Assembly: GCF_023218075.1 (NCBI RefSeq)
Contig: NZ_JALPTB010000037.1
Coordinates: 1-64,000 of the forward strand
Reading direction: 5' to 3'
Origin: Rhodococcus sp. HM1
GTDB taxonomy: Bacteria; Actinomycetota; Actinomycetes; Mycobacteriales; Mycobacteriaceae
DNA: 64,000 nt
Made by a program: the position numbers and the translations under genes. Shown here in pieces: positions 45,114 to 56,163 of this stretch. The notes beneath the pieces are model-generated. The model had not been told where the DNA came from. It did not search any database and worked only from the letters and a program-made list of their open reading frames with translations. Position 1 is the first letter of the stretch. Each line of letters opens with the position of its first letter.

Positions 45114-46531
45114 ACGCGCACCCCGCCGGTCCGCGGCACGCGGAGATCCCGCACGCACCGGGCCTGCCCGAACGGCCCACCACCCACGAGGAACTGAACG
45201 CGCTGCACCGGCAGGTGTGGCCGCGCGGCACGAGCCGCGGCGACGACGGCGCCGTCCGCATCGCCGGGGTTCCCGTCACCGAACTCGCCGAGAAGTACGG
45301 CACCCCGCTGTTCGTGATCGACGAGGACGACTTCCGGTCCCGGTGTCGCGACATCGCCGCGGCGTTCGGGCCCGACACCAAGGTGCACTACGCCTCCAAG
45401 GCGTTCCTGTGCACCGAGGTCGCCCGCTGGGTGCAGCAGGAGGGCCTGTGCCTCGACGTCGCCTCCGGCGGTGAACTCGCGGTCGCACTGCACGCCGGGT
45501 TCCCCGCCGAGAAGATCGCGATGCACGGCAACAACAAGTCCGTCGCCGAACTGCGCACCGCGGTCGCGGCCGGCGTCGGGCACATCGTGCTCGACTCGAT
45601 GGCCGAGATCGACCGGCTCGACGCGATCGCCGGGGAAGCCGGGGTCGTGCAGGATGTGCTGATCCGGGTCACCGTCGGTGTCGAGGCGCACACCCATGAG
45701 TTCATCTCCACCGCGCACGAGGACCAGAAGTTCGGTCTCTCGCTCGCCGGAGGGGTTGCGATGTCCGCGGTGCGCCGGGTCTTCGAGACCGCCAACCTCC
45801 GGCTGGTCGGCCTGCACAGCCACATCGGCTCGCAGATCTTCGACGTCGACGGCTTCGAACTGGCCGCACACCGCGTGATCGGCCTGCTCCGCGACATCGT
45901 CGCCGAGTTCGGTGTGGACAAGACGTCCCAGCTGAACATCGTCGACCTCGGCGGTGGACTCGGCATCTCGTACGTGCCGAGCGACGATCCGCCGCCGGTC
46001 GAGGAACTCGCCGCGAAGCTCCTCGACATCGTGCGCACCGAATCCGCGCTGGCGGGACTGCCCACCCCGACCCTCGCGGTCGAGCCGGGCCGCGCCATCG
46101 CCGGACCGGGCACGATCACCCTCTACGAGGTCGGCACGATCAAGGACGTCGCGGTCGCCGCGGGTCACAGCCGCCGCTACATCAGCGTCGACGGCGGCAT
46201 GAGCGACAACATCCGCACCTCCCTGTACCAGGCGGAGTACGAGGCCCGGTTGGTCTCCCGCGTCAGCGACGCGGATCCGGTCGTCTCGCGAGTCGTCGGC
46301 AAGCACTGTGAGAGCGGTGACATCGTGATCCGCGACACCTGGATGCCCGAGGACGTCCAAGCCGGGGATTTGCTGGCCGTCGCCGCGACCGGTGCATACT
46401 GCTATTCGATGTCCAGCAGGTACAACCTGCTGGCCCGTCCCGCCGTCGTGGCGGTCAAGGACGGCGTTTCCCGCGTCATCCTGCGTCGGGAAACCGTGGA
46501 AGATCTGCTCAGCTTGGAGGTTACGGAGTGA
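45110..46531 (+). CDS. lysA: Diaminopimelate decarboxylase
   Basis: 473 residues. PLP-dependent fold-type III enzyme that makes lysine from meso-diaminopimelate. The PLP Lys is in [13 protein letters not shown] near residue 97. [23 protein letters not shown] and [18 protein letters not shown] bind PLP phosphate. [10 protein letters not shown] and [11 protein letters not shown] form the active site across the dimer. The N-terminal 30 residues are longer than E. coli LysA, as in mycobacteria. The start GTG overlaps the argS stop and its stop overlaps the hom start, so it is translationally coupled on both sides. Confidence 0.96.
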   Translation: MNAHPAGPRHAEIPHAPGLPERPTTHEELNALHRQVWPRGTSRGDDGAVRIAGVPVTELAEKYGTPLFVIDEDDFRSRCRDIAAAFGPDTKVHYASKAFLCTEVARWVQQEGLCLDVASGGELAVALHAGFPAEKIAMHGNNKSVAELRTAVAAGVGHIVLDSMAEIDRLDAIAGEAGVVQDVLIRVTVGVEAHTHEFISTAHEDQKFGLSLAGGVAMSAVRRVFETANLRLVGLHSHIGSQIFDVDGFELAAHRVIGLLRDIVAEFGVDKTSQLNIVDLGGGLGISYVPSDDPPPVEELAAKLLDIVRTESALAGLPTPTLAVEPGRAIAGPGTITLYEVGTIKDVAVAAGHSRRYISVDGGMSDNIRTSLYQAEYEARLVSRVSDADPVVSRVVGKHCESGDIVIRDTWMPEDVQAGDLLAVAATGAYCYSMSSRYNLLARPAVVAVKDGVSRVILRRETVEDLLSLEVTE

Positions 46532-47849
46532 CGACCGAAACGGGGACCAGTCAGGCGCCGCGTCCCGTCGGCGTGGCGGTGCTCGGCCACGGCACCGTGG
46601 GCGCCGAGGTCGTCCGCATCATCCGGGACGACGCAGCCGATCTCGAGGCACGCATCGGTGCGCCGCTGGAGCTGCGCGGTGTCGCCGTGCGCACCGTCTC
46701 CGAGGACCGCGGCATCCCGGTCGAGCTGCTGACCACCGACGCGGAGGGACTGATCGCGCGCGACGACGTCGACATCGTCGTCGAGGTCATCGGCGGCATC
46801 GACCTGCCCCGCAAGCTCGTGCGGACCGCGCTCGACGCCGGCAAGTCCGTGGTCACGGCGAACAAGGCGCTGCTCGCCGAGTACACCGGTGAACTCGCGG
46901 AGGCCGCCGAGGCCAAGCACGTCGACCTGTACTTCGAGGCCGCCGTCGCCGGTGCGATCCCGGTGATCCGCCCGCTGACCCAGTCCCTGGCCGGCGACCG
47001 CGTCAACCGCGTCATCGGCATCGTCAACGGCACCACCAACTACATCCTGTCGGCGATGGACGAGACCGGAGCCGACTACGCCGAGGCGCTCGCCGAGGCG
47101 GGCCGGCTCGGTTACGCCGAGGCCGATCCGACCGCGGACGTCGAGGGCTTCGACGCCGCGTCCAAGGCCGCGATCCTCGCGTCCATCGCCTTCCACACCC
47201 GCGTCACCGCCGCCGACGTGTACCGCGAGGGCATCTCGAAGATCACCGCCGCCGACCTGACGTCCGCTCGCGCGCTGAACTGCACCGTCAAGCTCCTCGC
47301 GATCTGCGAGCGCATCACCACCGAGGACGGCAAGGACAAGGTTTCGGCGCGGGTCTACCCCGCGCTGGTTCCGCGGGAGCATCCCCTCGCGAGCGTGTCC
47401 GGCGCGTTCAACGCCGTCGTCGTCGAGGCGGAGGCGTCGGGCCGCCTGATGTTCTACGGCCAGGGTGCCGGCGGCGCTCCCACCGCGTCCGCGGTGATGG
47501 GCGACCTGGTGATGGCCGCGCGCAACCGCGTGCAGGGCGGTCGCGGTCCCCGCGAATCGAAGTACGCCGATCTCGAGATCGCGCCGATGAGCGAGATCAT
47601 GACCCGCTACTACGTGAACCTGCAGGTCGCGGACCGGGCAGGTGTGCTCTCCGCCGTGGCCGCCGAGTTCGCCAAGCGCGGGGTCAGCATTTCCGCCGTG
47701 CGCCAGGAAGGCGCCGGGAACGGTGCGCGCCTGGTGGTGCTCACGCACCGCGCCACCGACGAAGCGTTGTCGAGTACCGTCGCAGCACTCGATGAACTCG
47801 AATCCGTAACTGCTGTGACCAGTGTCCTGAGACTGGAGGGATCCGCCGA

Positions 47850-47853
<4 letters not shown>
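46528..47853 (+). CDS. hom: Homoserine dehydrogenase
   Basis: 441 residues. NAD(P)-binding [17 protein letters not shown] at the N-terminus, [11 protein letters not shown] and [14 protein letters not shown] near 165, then [17 protein letters not shown]. It reduces aspartate semialdehyde to homoserine, the shared precursor of threonine and methionine. The C-terminal ACT domain ([28 protein letters not shown]) is the expected site of threonine feedback inhibition. It is called thrA in mycobacteria. GTG 46528 overlaps the lysA stop. The next gene, thrC, overlaps by four bases. Confidence 0.96.
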
Positions 47854-49923
<2,070 letters not shown>

Positions 49924-49967
49924 GCCTCCTTGCGGGGCCGGGAACACGCCGGGGCGGGATCGCGTTC

Positions 49968-49996
49968 TTGCTCAACGTACAGTTCGTCGCTATCCT
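49968..49996 (+). promoter_or_regulatory. rho: Candidate rho promoter
   Basis: TTGCTC (49968-49973), 17 bases, TATCCT (49991-49996). It would give a leader of about 260 bases before the rho start codon. Confidence 0.5.
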
Positions 49997-50265
49997 GTGC
50001 TTTGTCCGCACGTCGTGCGTTTCAGCCGTCGGCTCTTCAGGATATTGTCTCCAGCTCCATCGGAGCGCCAGATCCTGACCGACCCTCACATGTCCTCGTT
50101 CCAGGGGTCAAGGGACTGTAACTGCCGGGGGATGGCGTGATAGCGGACGTGCCGACCGTTCGATCCTGTGAACAGTTAGGCAAATCCCGGATCGGTGCAC
50201 GAGCTGATCTGTGGGAACGAACCCTCGACTCTGCGTGGCGCGAGTGAGGGAAGGAAAGGATCTCC
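49997..50265 (+). other. Long rho 5' leader / intergenic region
   Basis: About 270 bases between the predicted promoter and rho. A 17-codon reading frame (50090-50140) has no ribosome site. GGAAGGAAAGGATC just before the GTG at 50266 is the rho ribosome site. Long leaders with Rho-dependent attenuation are known for rho in other bacteria, so autoregulation is likely here. I see no named riboswitch. Confidence 0.45.
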
Positions 50266-52245
50266 GTGACCGATACGGATCTGATCGCTACGCCTGTTCT
50301 CGACGTCCCGGGGTCATCCGCGGGGGAGCAGGCGGACGATTCTTCGCAGACCTCTTCGCCGCGCGCCGCTGGGCGTCGCGGCGCCGGCCTCTCGGGCATG
50401 GTGCTCGCCGAGCTGCGGGCCCTCGCGTCCGAACTCGGCATCAAGGGCACCTCCGGGATGCGTAAAGGCGACCTGATCGCCGCGATCAAGGAACGCCAGG
50501 GCGGGGGCGTGTCGAGCGCTCCGGCCGCAGACAAGGCGGCGGTGTCCGAGGCGCCCGCCGAGACCACACGACCGGCGCGGACGCGCCGGACGCGTACGGC
50601 CGCACCGGAAAGCGCCGACAACGAGCCGAAGGCCGAGCAGCCGAAGGCCGAAGCTGCCGAGCAGCCGAAGGCCGAGGCTGCCGAGCAGCCGAAGACCCAG
50701 GTCGAGGCCGGCGAGCGTCCGCAGGGTGACGGCGAGGTCGAAGCCCCCCGCCGCGGTCGTCAGCGTCGCGGTCGCCGTGGTGCCGAGCAGGCCACCGAAC
50801 AGGGTGAGCAGGATCGGAAGACCGAGGCTCCGGCCCCGGAGCAGGCCCCCGAGCAGGGTGGACGCGGCGAGGACAAGGGCGAGGGCGACGGCCGCCAGCG
50901 GCCTCAGCGCGACCAGGGCGACCGTGCCCAGCGCGAGGATCGCGGCCAGGGCCCGCGCCAGGACCGCGACAACCGCGGTGGCGAGGACGAGGAAGGCGGC
51001 CGCGGCCGCCGGGGTCGTCGCTTCCGTGAGCGCCGTCGTGGACGTGACCGCGGTGAGGCGACCGGCACCGATTCGCGCGAGCCCGAGATCCGCGAGGACG
51101 ACGTCCTGCAGCCCGTCGCAGGCATCCTCGACGTCCTCGACAACTACGCGTTCGTGCGGACCTCCGGCTACCTGGCCGGCCCCAACGACGTGTACGTGTC
51201 GATGAACATGGTGCGCAAGAACGGCCTGCGCCGCGGTGACGCGATCACCGGTGCCGTCCGGGTCCCGCGCGAGGGCGAGCAGAGCAACCAGCGGCAGAAG
51301 TTCAACCCGCTGGTGCGTCTGGACTCGGTCAACGGCGGTGAGGTCGAGGCGGCGAAGCGTCGCCCCGAGTTCAACAAGCTCACCCCGCTGTACCCGAACC
51401 AGCGGCTGCGTCTCGAGACCACGCCGAATGTGCTCACCACCCGCGTGATCGACCTGATCATGCCGATCGGCAAGGGCCAGCGTGCACTCATCGTCTCGCC
51501 GCCGAAGGCCGGTAAGACCACGGTGCTGCAGGACATCGCGAACGCGATCTCGACGAACAACCCCGAGTGCTACCTCATGGTCGTTCTCGTCGACGAGCGT
51601 CCCGAAGAGGTCACCGACATGCAGCGTTCGGTGAAGGGCGAGGTCATCGCCTCGACGTTCGACCGTCCGCCGTCAGACCACACCTCGGTCGCCGAGCTCG
51701 CCATCGAGCGGGCGAAGCGCCTGGTCGAGCAGGGCCGGGACGTCGTGGTGCTGCTCGACTCGATCACCCGTCTCGGGCGCGCGTACAACAACAGCTCGCC
51801 GGCATCGGGACGCATCCTGTCCGGTGGTGTCGACTCGACCGCGCTGTACCCGCCGAAGCGGTTCCTCGGTGCTGCCCGCAACATCGAGAACGGCGGTTCG
51901 CTCACCATCATCGCGACCGCGATGGTGGAGACCGGTTCGACCGGCGACACCGTGATCTTCGAAGAGTTCAAGGGCACCGGCAACGCCGAGCTCAAGCTCG
52001 ACCGCAAGATCGCCGAGCGCCGTGTGTTCCCGGCGGTGGATGTCAATCCGTCGGGTACCCGCAAGGACGAGCTGCTCATGAGCCCCGACGAGTTCGCGGT
52101 GGTGCACAAGCTGCGCCGCGTGCTCTCCGGACTCGATTCGCACCAGGCGATCGATCTGCTCATCGACCGGCTCAAGAAGTCCAAGAGCAACGTCGAGTTC
52201 CTCCTGCAGGTCGCCAAGACCGCGCCCGGGGCGCTCGAGGACTAG
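50266..52245 (+). CDS. rho: Transcription termination factor Rho
   Basis: 659 residues, much longer than E. coli Rho (419). After a short N-terminal helix bundle (GMVLAELRALASELGIKG and GMRKGDLIAAIKE) comes an inserted disordered domain of about 200 residues. It has an EQPKAEAA-type repeat (about 120-150) and an Arg/Gly-rich stretch with RGRRGRRFRERRRGRDRGE, as in other high-GC actinobacterial Rho proteins. The RNA-binding cold-shock-like domain begins near DNYAFVRTSGYL. Walker A PPKAGKTTVLQDIA is near residue 410. The insertion binds RNA in relatives. The start GTG 50266 has a GGAAGG ribosome site. A perfect stem-loop terminator follows. Confidence 0.96.
   Translation: MTDTDLIATPVLDVPGSSAGEQADDSSQTSSPRAAGRRGAGLSGMVLAELRALASELGIKGTSGMRKGDLIAAIKERQGGGVSSAPAADKAAVSEAPAETTRPARTRRTRTAAPESADNEPKAEQPKAEAAEQPKAEAAEQPKTQVEAGERPQGDGEVEAPRRGRQRRGRRGAEQATEQGEQDRKTEAPAPEQAPEQGGRGEDKGEGDGRQRPQRDQGDRAQREDRGQGPRQDRDNRGGEDEEGGRGRRGRRFRERRRGRDRGEATGTDSREPEIREDDVLQPVAGILDVLDNYAFVRTSGYLAGPNDVYVSMNMVRKNGLRRGDAITGAVRVPREGEQSNQRQKFNPLVRLDSVNGGEVEAAKRRPEFNKLTPLYPNQRLRLETTPNVLTTRVIDLIMPIGKGQRALIVSPPKAGKTTVLQDIANAISTNNPECYLMVVLVDERPEEVTDMQRSVKGEVIASTFDRPPSDHTSVAELAIERAKRLVEQGRDVVVLLDSITRLGRAYNNSSPASGRILSGGVDSTALYPPKRFLGAARNIENGGSLTIIATAMVETGSTGDTVIFEEFKGTGNAELKLDRKIAERRVFPAVDVNPSGTRKDELLMSPDEFAVVHKLRRVLSGLDSHQAIDLLIDRLKKSKSNVEFLLQVAKTAPGALED
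50632..50697 (+). repeat. Tandem repeat in the Rho insertion domain
   Basis: A 24-bp unit coding for about EQPKAEAA is repeated nearly three times (50635 on). It encodes a charged, disordered stretch and is a likely site of length variation between strains. Confidence 0.65.
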
Positions 52246-52252
52246 AAGCGCG

Positions 52253-52276
52253 GCCCGGGGAATTTTTTCCCCGGGC
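52253..52276 (+). terminator. rho terminator
   Basis: GCCCGGGG (52253-52260) and CCCCGGGC (52269-52276) form an 8-bp stem around AATTTTTT, eight bases after the rho stop codon. The T-run is in the loop rather than after the stem, so its strength is uncertain. Confidence 0.6.
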
Positions 52277-52286
52277 AGGCGTTTGG

Positions 52287-52292
52287 CATAAT
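52287..52292 (+). promoter_or_regulatory. rpmE: Candidate -10 of rpmE
   Basis: CATAAT at 52287-52292, just after the rho terminator and 75 bases before the rpmE ATG. The matching -35 would fall in the T-run of the hairpin loop and is not a good fit. Confidence 0.35.
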
Positions 52293-52366
52293 CGAACAGC
52301 TGAGTCCGGTCCCGGTTCACGTCTTCGAACGGCGAAGGCGACCCGGCGGCCATCGAAAGGGACACC

Positions 52367-52600
52367 ATGAAGGCAGGAATCCACCCGAACTACGTGGCGA
52401 CGACCGTCGTCTGCGGTTGCGGGAACACGTTCGAGACGCGCAGCACCGCCGAGTCCGGCCGGATCACGGTCGAAGTTTGCTCGCAGTGCCACCCGTTCTA
52501 CACGGGCAAGCAGAAGATCCTCGACACGGGCGGACGCGTTGCCCGCTTCGAGGCTCGCTACGGCAAGCGCGCCCCGAAGAAGGCCGCTGCCGACAGCTAG
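52367..52600 (+). CDS. rpmE: 50S ribosomal protein L31 (zinc-binding form)
   Basis: 77 residues starting [22 protein letters not shown]. Four Cys residues (CGC near 16-18 and CSQC near 38-41) make it the zinc-containing C+ form. No Zur box is recognised upstream, which fits a constitutive paralogue. ATG 52367 is preceded by GAAAGGGACACC. It sits between rho and prfA as in mycobacteria. A terminator follows, separating it from prfA. Confidence 0.96.
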   Translation: MKAGIHPNYVATTVVCGCGNTFETRSTAESGRITVEVCSQCHPFYTGKQKILDTGGRVARFEARYGKRAPKKAAADS

Positions 52601-52608
52601 CAGCCCTG

Positions 52609-52654
52609 CCGACGCCCGGTTCTGTCATCGTCACAGACCGGGCGTCGGTGTTTT
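52609..52654 (+). terminator. rpmE terminator
   Basis: An inverted repeat of about 16 bp with one bulged base (CCGACGCCCGGT...ACCGGGCGTCGG, 52609-52625 with 52633-52648) is followed by TGTTTT. It lies eight bases after the L31 stop and 66 bases before prfA. Confidence 0.8.
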
Positions 52655-52720
52655 CACAGGCTTTTCCCGTTCGCGTGCACCGACACACGAACAGCACGAC
52701 AGACAGAGTGGAGCGAACCC

Positions 52721-53800
52721 ATGGCGGGGCAGACCAAGCCGTCGGCCGTCGACGACATCCTGGCCGAACACGCGGGTCTGGAACAGCAGTTGTCCGATCC
52801 GGCACTGCACAACGACCCGGCGGCGGCGCGCCGCGTCGGCAAGCGTTTTGCCGAGCTCGCCCCGGTCATGGCGACCTACACGAAGCTGAAGACCGCCCGC
52901 GAAGATCTCGAGGCGGCCCGTGAGCTGGCGTCGGACGATTCCGCGTTCGCCGCGGAGGTCCCCGGACTCGAAGAGACCGTCGCCGAACTCGAGAAGACGC
53001 TCACCGACCTGCTCGCTCCGCGCGACCCGCACGACGGCGACGACGTCGTCCTCGAGGTGAAGTCGGGGGAGGGCGGCGAGGAATCCGCTCTGTTCGCGGC
53101 GGATCTGGCCCGCATGTACACCCGGTACGCCGAGCGTGCCGGCTGGCGTGTCGAGGTCCTCGGTGCCACCTACTCCGATCTCGGTGGCTACAAGGACGCG
53201 ACGCTGTCGATCAAGTCGAAGACCGACGTGCGCGACGGCGTGTGGTCACGCCTGAAGTTCGAAGGTGGCGTGCACCGCGTGCAGCGCGTGCCGGTCACCG
53301 AATCGCAGGGCCGGGTCCACACGTCCGCCGCGGGCGTGTTCATCTACCCCGAGCCGGACGAGGTCGAGGAAGTGCAGATCGACGAAAACGATCTGCGTAT
53401 CGACGTGTATCGCTCATCGGGCAAGGGCGGCCAGGGTGTCAACACCACCGACTCGGCCGTGCGCATCACCCACCTGCCCACCGGAATCGTCGTGACCTGC
53501 CAGAACGAGCGCTCGCAGCTGCAGAACAAGGCTCGCGCCATGCAGGTTCTCGCGGCCCGCCTGCAGGCCGCCGCCGAAGAGGCCGCCGAGGCCGAGGCGT
53601 CCGCGGACCGTGCCAGCCAGGTCCGTACCGTCGACCGGTCCGAGCGCATCCGCACCTACAACTTCCCCGAGAACCGCATCACCGATCACCGGATCGGGTT
53701 CAAGGCGCACAACCTCGACGCCGTGCTCGACGGCGACCTCGACGCTCTGCTGGACGCGCTGGGGCAGGCCGACCGCGAAGCCCGGCTCGCCGCGGAATAA
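52721..53800 (+). CDS. prfA: Peptide chain release factor 1
   Basis: 359 residues, normal length. Class I release factor that reads UAA and UAG. GGQ loop [20 protein letters not shown] near residue 230-250 carries the methylated Gln that PrmC modifies; PrmC is encoded 700 bases downstream. The codon-recognition segment is the PxT-type [16 protein letters not shown] near 187. SD GGAGCG lies before ATG 52721. It is convergent with the small secreted-protein gene that follows. Confidence 0.96.
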   Translation: MAGQTKPSAVDDILAEHAGLEQQLSDPALHNDPAAARRVGKRFAELAPVMATYTKLKTAREDLEAARELASDDSAFAAEVPGLEETVAELEKTLTDLLAPRDPHDGDDVVLEVKSGEGGEESALFAADLARMYTRYAERAGWRVEVLGATYSDLGGYKDATLSIKSKTDVRDGVWSRLKFEGGVHRVQRVPVTESQGRVHTSAAGVFIYPEPDEVEEVQIDENDLRIDVYRSSGKGGQGVNTTDSAVRITHLPTGIVVTCQNERSQLQNKARAMQVLAARLQAAAEEAAEAEASADRASQVRTVDRSERIRTYNFPENRITDHRIGFKAHNLDAVLDGDLDALLDALGQADREARLAAE

Positions 53801-53854
53801 CGGTCGAAGCCGGGCTCGGATCGTCGTCTGCGGTGAGGCCGGATCGGCCACGGC

Positions 53855-54301
53855 CTATTCGGTTGCGGGACGAGGCGTGGCAGGAACGTCGCTGAGGTCG
53901 AAGCCCGGAAGCAGGAAGCAGGACTCGCCGTCGGCGTTCTCGTGGGTGCCCCACACGGCGCTCACCACGAGGCCTTCTCCCGTCTCGACGACGACGGCGG
54001 GTTCCTCGTCGTCCACCGGACCCGGGAACGCGTCTGTGCCCTGCTGCAGCGTCGACATGTTGAGCCAGGCGACCTGGCCACCGCCGCTGCCGTCCTGCTC
54101 GATCTCGTACTCGATCTCGTCGGTCGCGACATCCTCTTCGTCGACGACCGTCTCGGTGTCCACCGGCCCGATTCCCGCGGGGCATCCGATCGGGATCGGC
54201 TGGACATCGATGGGCACGGCACCCGAGAGTGCGGGTGCCGTGAGCGCGGCGGCGCCGGTAGCAGCGAGAATCGTCAATCCGCGAACAGTCCGTGTCTTCA
54301 C
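53855..54301 (-). CDS. Small acidic secreted protein of unknown function
   Basis: 148 residues. Signal peptide MKTRTVRGLTILAATGAAAL with cleavage around ALSGA near 25-28. The mature part is very acidic (VDEEDVATDEIEYEIEQDG) and has two Cys residues (IGCPAG and ESCFLL) that may form a disulfide. VVVSAVWGTHENADGESC-like region VSAVWGTHENADGESCF suggests a lipocalin- or beta-rich fold but I do not recognise the family. It is the only leftward gene between prfA and prmC, which are adjacent in mycobacteria, so it may be an insertion. GGAAAGGATTTCTCG lies before ATG 54301. Confidence 0.8.
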   Translation of the reverse strand: MKTRTVRGLTILAATGAAALTAPALSGAVPIDVQPIPIGCPAGIGPVDTETVVDEEDVATDEIEYEIEQDGSGGGQVAWLNMSTLQQGTDAFPGPVDDEEPAVVVETGEGLVVSAVWGTHENADGESCFLLPGFDLSDVPATPRPATE

Positions 54302-54505
54302 GAGAAATCCTTTCCGTCGACAGAACCGACCCGAAGGTATCGGTCACTGTTCTGTTTCCCGCCCGACACGTTCTTCAATCCGCCGCCGACCGGCCTGCTG
54401 CTACCCCTGCCCGGCGGGTCCGAGGGTCGACCCGGAACGGTTACGGTCGTGCCGACCCCGACCTGTCCGTTCTCCGATCGTGACCGGCATGGCAGTCTGT
54501 ACGCC

Positions 54506-55432
54506 GTGAATCGTCAACCTCTGCGCCTGGCCATCATCGAGGCGGTGTCGGTGCTCGAGGAAGCGGGTGTGCCGAGCCCCCGCGCGGACGCCGAACTGCT
54601 CGCCGCGCACCTGCTCGGAATCGAACGGACCAGGCTGGGCCTGGTGCCGTTGGTCGATGCTGCGATGGTCGATGCCTACCGGGCGATGATCGCCCAGCGC
54701 GCCAAGCGAATCCCGCTGCAATACATCACCGGGACCTCGGCGATGGGGGAGATCGACCTCGCCGTGGGACCCGGAGTGTTCGTGCCGCGTCCCGAGACGG
54801 AACTGCTGCTCGGCTGGGCACTGGCGTTCCTCGAGAGCTACCCGCGACGGTCCCCGGTCGTGCTCGACCTGTGTACCGGTTCCGGTGCGCTGGCACTGGC
54901 GATCGCGCACGCCCGGCCGGACGCGGTCGTCCACGCGGTCGAGCTCGAGCCGAAGGCGCTCGCGTGGGCCCGGCGGAACGCCGAGTACCGGGCGTCGCAG
55001 GGCGACACCCCGATCGTGTTGCACCAGGGTGACGTCACCGACCGCGAGCTGCTCACCGAACTCGAAGGCGGCGTCGACTTGATCGTCGCGAACCCGCCCT
55101 ACATTCCCGAAGGCGCCGAACTCGAGCCCGAGGTCATCGACCACGACCCCCACTCCGCGCTCTTCGGTGGCCCCGACGGGTTGTCGGTCATCAAGCCGAT
55201 GGTCTCCAACATCGCGCGCTGGTTGCGCATCGGAGGGGCCGTCGCCGTCGAACACGACGACACCAACGGCGCGCAGACCGCAGAGCTGTTCGCCCAGCGC
55301 CGGGTGTTCGGCGAGGTCGCCGAACACCCCGATCTGGCGGGGCGGCCGCGATTCGTCGTCGCGATGCGGGTGCCCACGGACGTCGAGGCGCAACGCTCCC
55401 GTGCAGCCAAGGGAACCGGAGCGGACGCGTGA
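54506..55432 (+). CDS. prmC: Protein-(glutamine-N5) methyltransferase, release factor-specific
   Basis: 308 residues. SAM-dependent methyltransferase that modifies the GGQ Gln of RF1 and RF2. Helical N-terminal domain (ADAELLAAHLLGIERTRL), then VLDLCTGSGALALAIAH (SAM motif I) near 120, and the catalytic LIVANPPYIPEGAELEPEV near 195. PRPETELLLGWAL is the inter-domain motif typical of PrmC. The start is GTG 54506 with no strong ribosome site. Long in-frame upstream sequence is non-coding in character. It is followed by the Sua5-family gene after 49 bases. Confidence 0.94.
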   Translation: MNRQPLRLAIIEAVSVLEEAGVPSPRADAELLAAHLLGIERTRLGLVPLVDAAMVDAYRAMIAQRAKRIPLQYITGTSAMGEIDLAVGPGVFVPRPETELLLGWALAFLESYPRRSPVVLDLCTGSGALALAIAHARPDAVVHAVELEPKALAWARRNAEYRASQGDTPIVLHQGDVTDRELLTELEGGVDLIVANPPYIPEGAELEPEVIDHDPHSALFGGPDGLSVIKPMVSNIARWLRIGGAVAVEHDDTNGAQTAELFAQRRVFGEVAEHPDLAGRPRFVVAMRVPTDVEAQRSRAAKGTGADA

Positions 55433-55481
55433 CGGAACAGGGTGACGTCGGGCACGCAATCGCGGATGGAAGGATGGTCGC

Positions 55482-56144
55482 GTGAGCACCGTCTACGACT
55501 GCAGTAAGCCGGATTCCCGATCAGCAGGCATCAACGCGGCACGTGGTGCCCTCAAGGCGGGCAGGCTCGTCGTGGTGCCGACCGACACCGTCTACGGAAT
55601 CGCCGCCGACGCCTTCGACGGCGACGCGGTGGCGAGTCTGCTGCGCGCGAAAGGTCGCGGGAGGGACATGCCGGTCCCGGTGCTCGTCGGCTCATGGAAC
55701 ACCATCGACGGCCTGGTCAGCACGGTCCGTCCCGAGGCCCGGGAACTCATCCGGGCGTTCTGGCCGGGCGGGCTCAGCCTCGTGGTGCCCCAGGCGCCGT
55801 CACTCGCCTGGGATCTCGGAAACACCCGCGGCACGGTGATGCTGCGGATGCCGCTGCACCCGGTGATCCTCGAACTGCTGCGCGATGTCGGCCCGCTCGC
55901 CGTCTCGAGCGCGAACGTCTCCGGGCAGCCGCCCGCCGCGGTCGTCGAGGACGCCCGCCGGCAGCTCGGCGCCTCGGTGAGCGTCTACCTCGACGGCGGA
56001 CCGTCGGAGCACGCGGTCGCCTCGACCATCGTCGACATGACCTCGGACCGTCCGCGCATCCTCCGCGAGGGCGCCGTGCCGATCGAGGACATCGCGGAGG
56101 TGCTGGGCGAGGACCCGGCCCGTCTGCGCCCCGGCGGGGAGTGA
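55482..56144 (+). CDS. L-threonylcarbamoyladenylate synthase (Sua5/TsaC)
   Basis: 220 residues of the YrdC/Sua5 family. It makes threonylcarbamoyl-AMP from threonine, bicarbonate and ATP for tRNA t6A37 modification. Motifs VVPTDTVYGIAADAFDG near 30-46, FWPGGLSLVV near 90, and SSANVSGQPPA near 140. The C-terminal part is TsaC-length with a short extension (REGAVPIEDIAEVLG), lacking the full Sua5 domain. GTG 55482 follows GGAAGGATGGTC. Equivalent of Rv1301. Confidence 0.92.
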   Translation: MSTVYDCSKPDSRSAGINAARGALKAGRLVVVPTDTVYGIAADAFDGDAVASLLRAKGRGRDMPVPVLVGSWNTIDGLVSTVRPEARELIRAFWPGGLSLVVPQAPSLAWDLGNTRGTVMLRMPLHPVILELLRDVGPLAVSSANVSGQPPAAVVEDARRQLGASVSVYLDGGPSEHAVASTIVDMTSDRPRILREGAVPIEDIAEVLGEDPARLRPGGE

Positions 56145-56163
56145 CGGGCAGGGACCTGCGTAG

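Noticed and set aside
50090-50140. A 17-codon upstream reading frame in the rho leader.
   Set aside because: It has no ribosome site and no recognised regulatory peptide feature. A frame this short is expected by chance.
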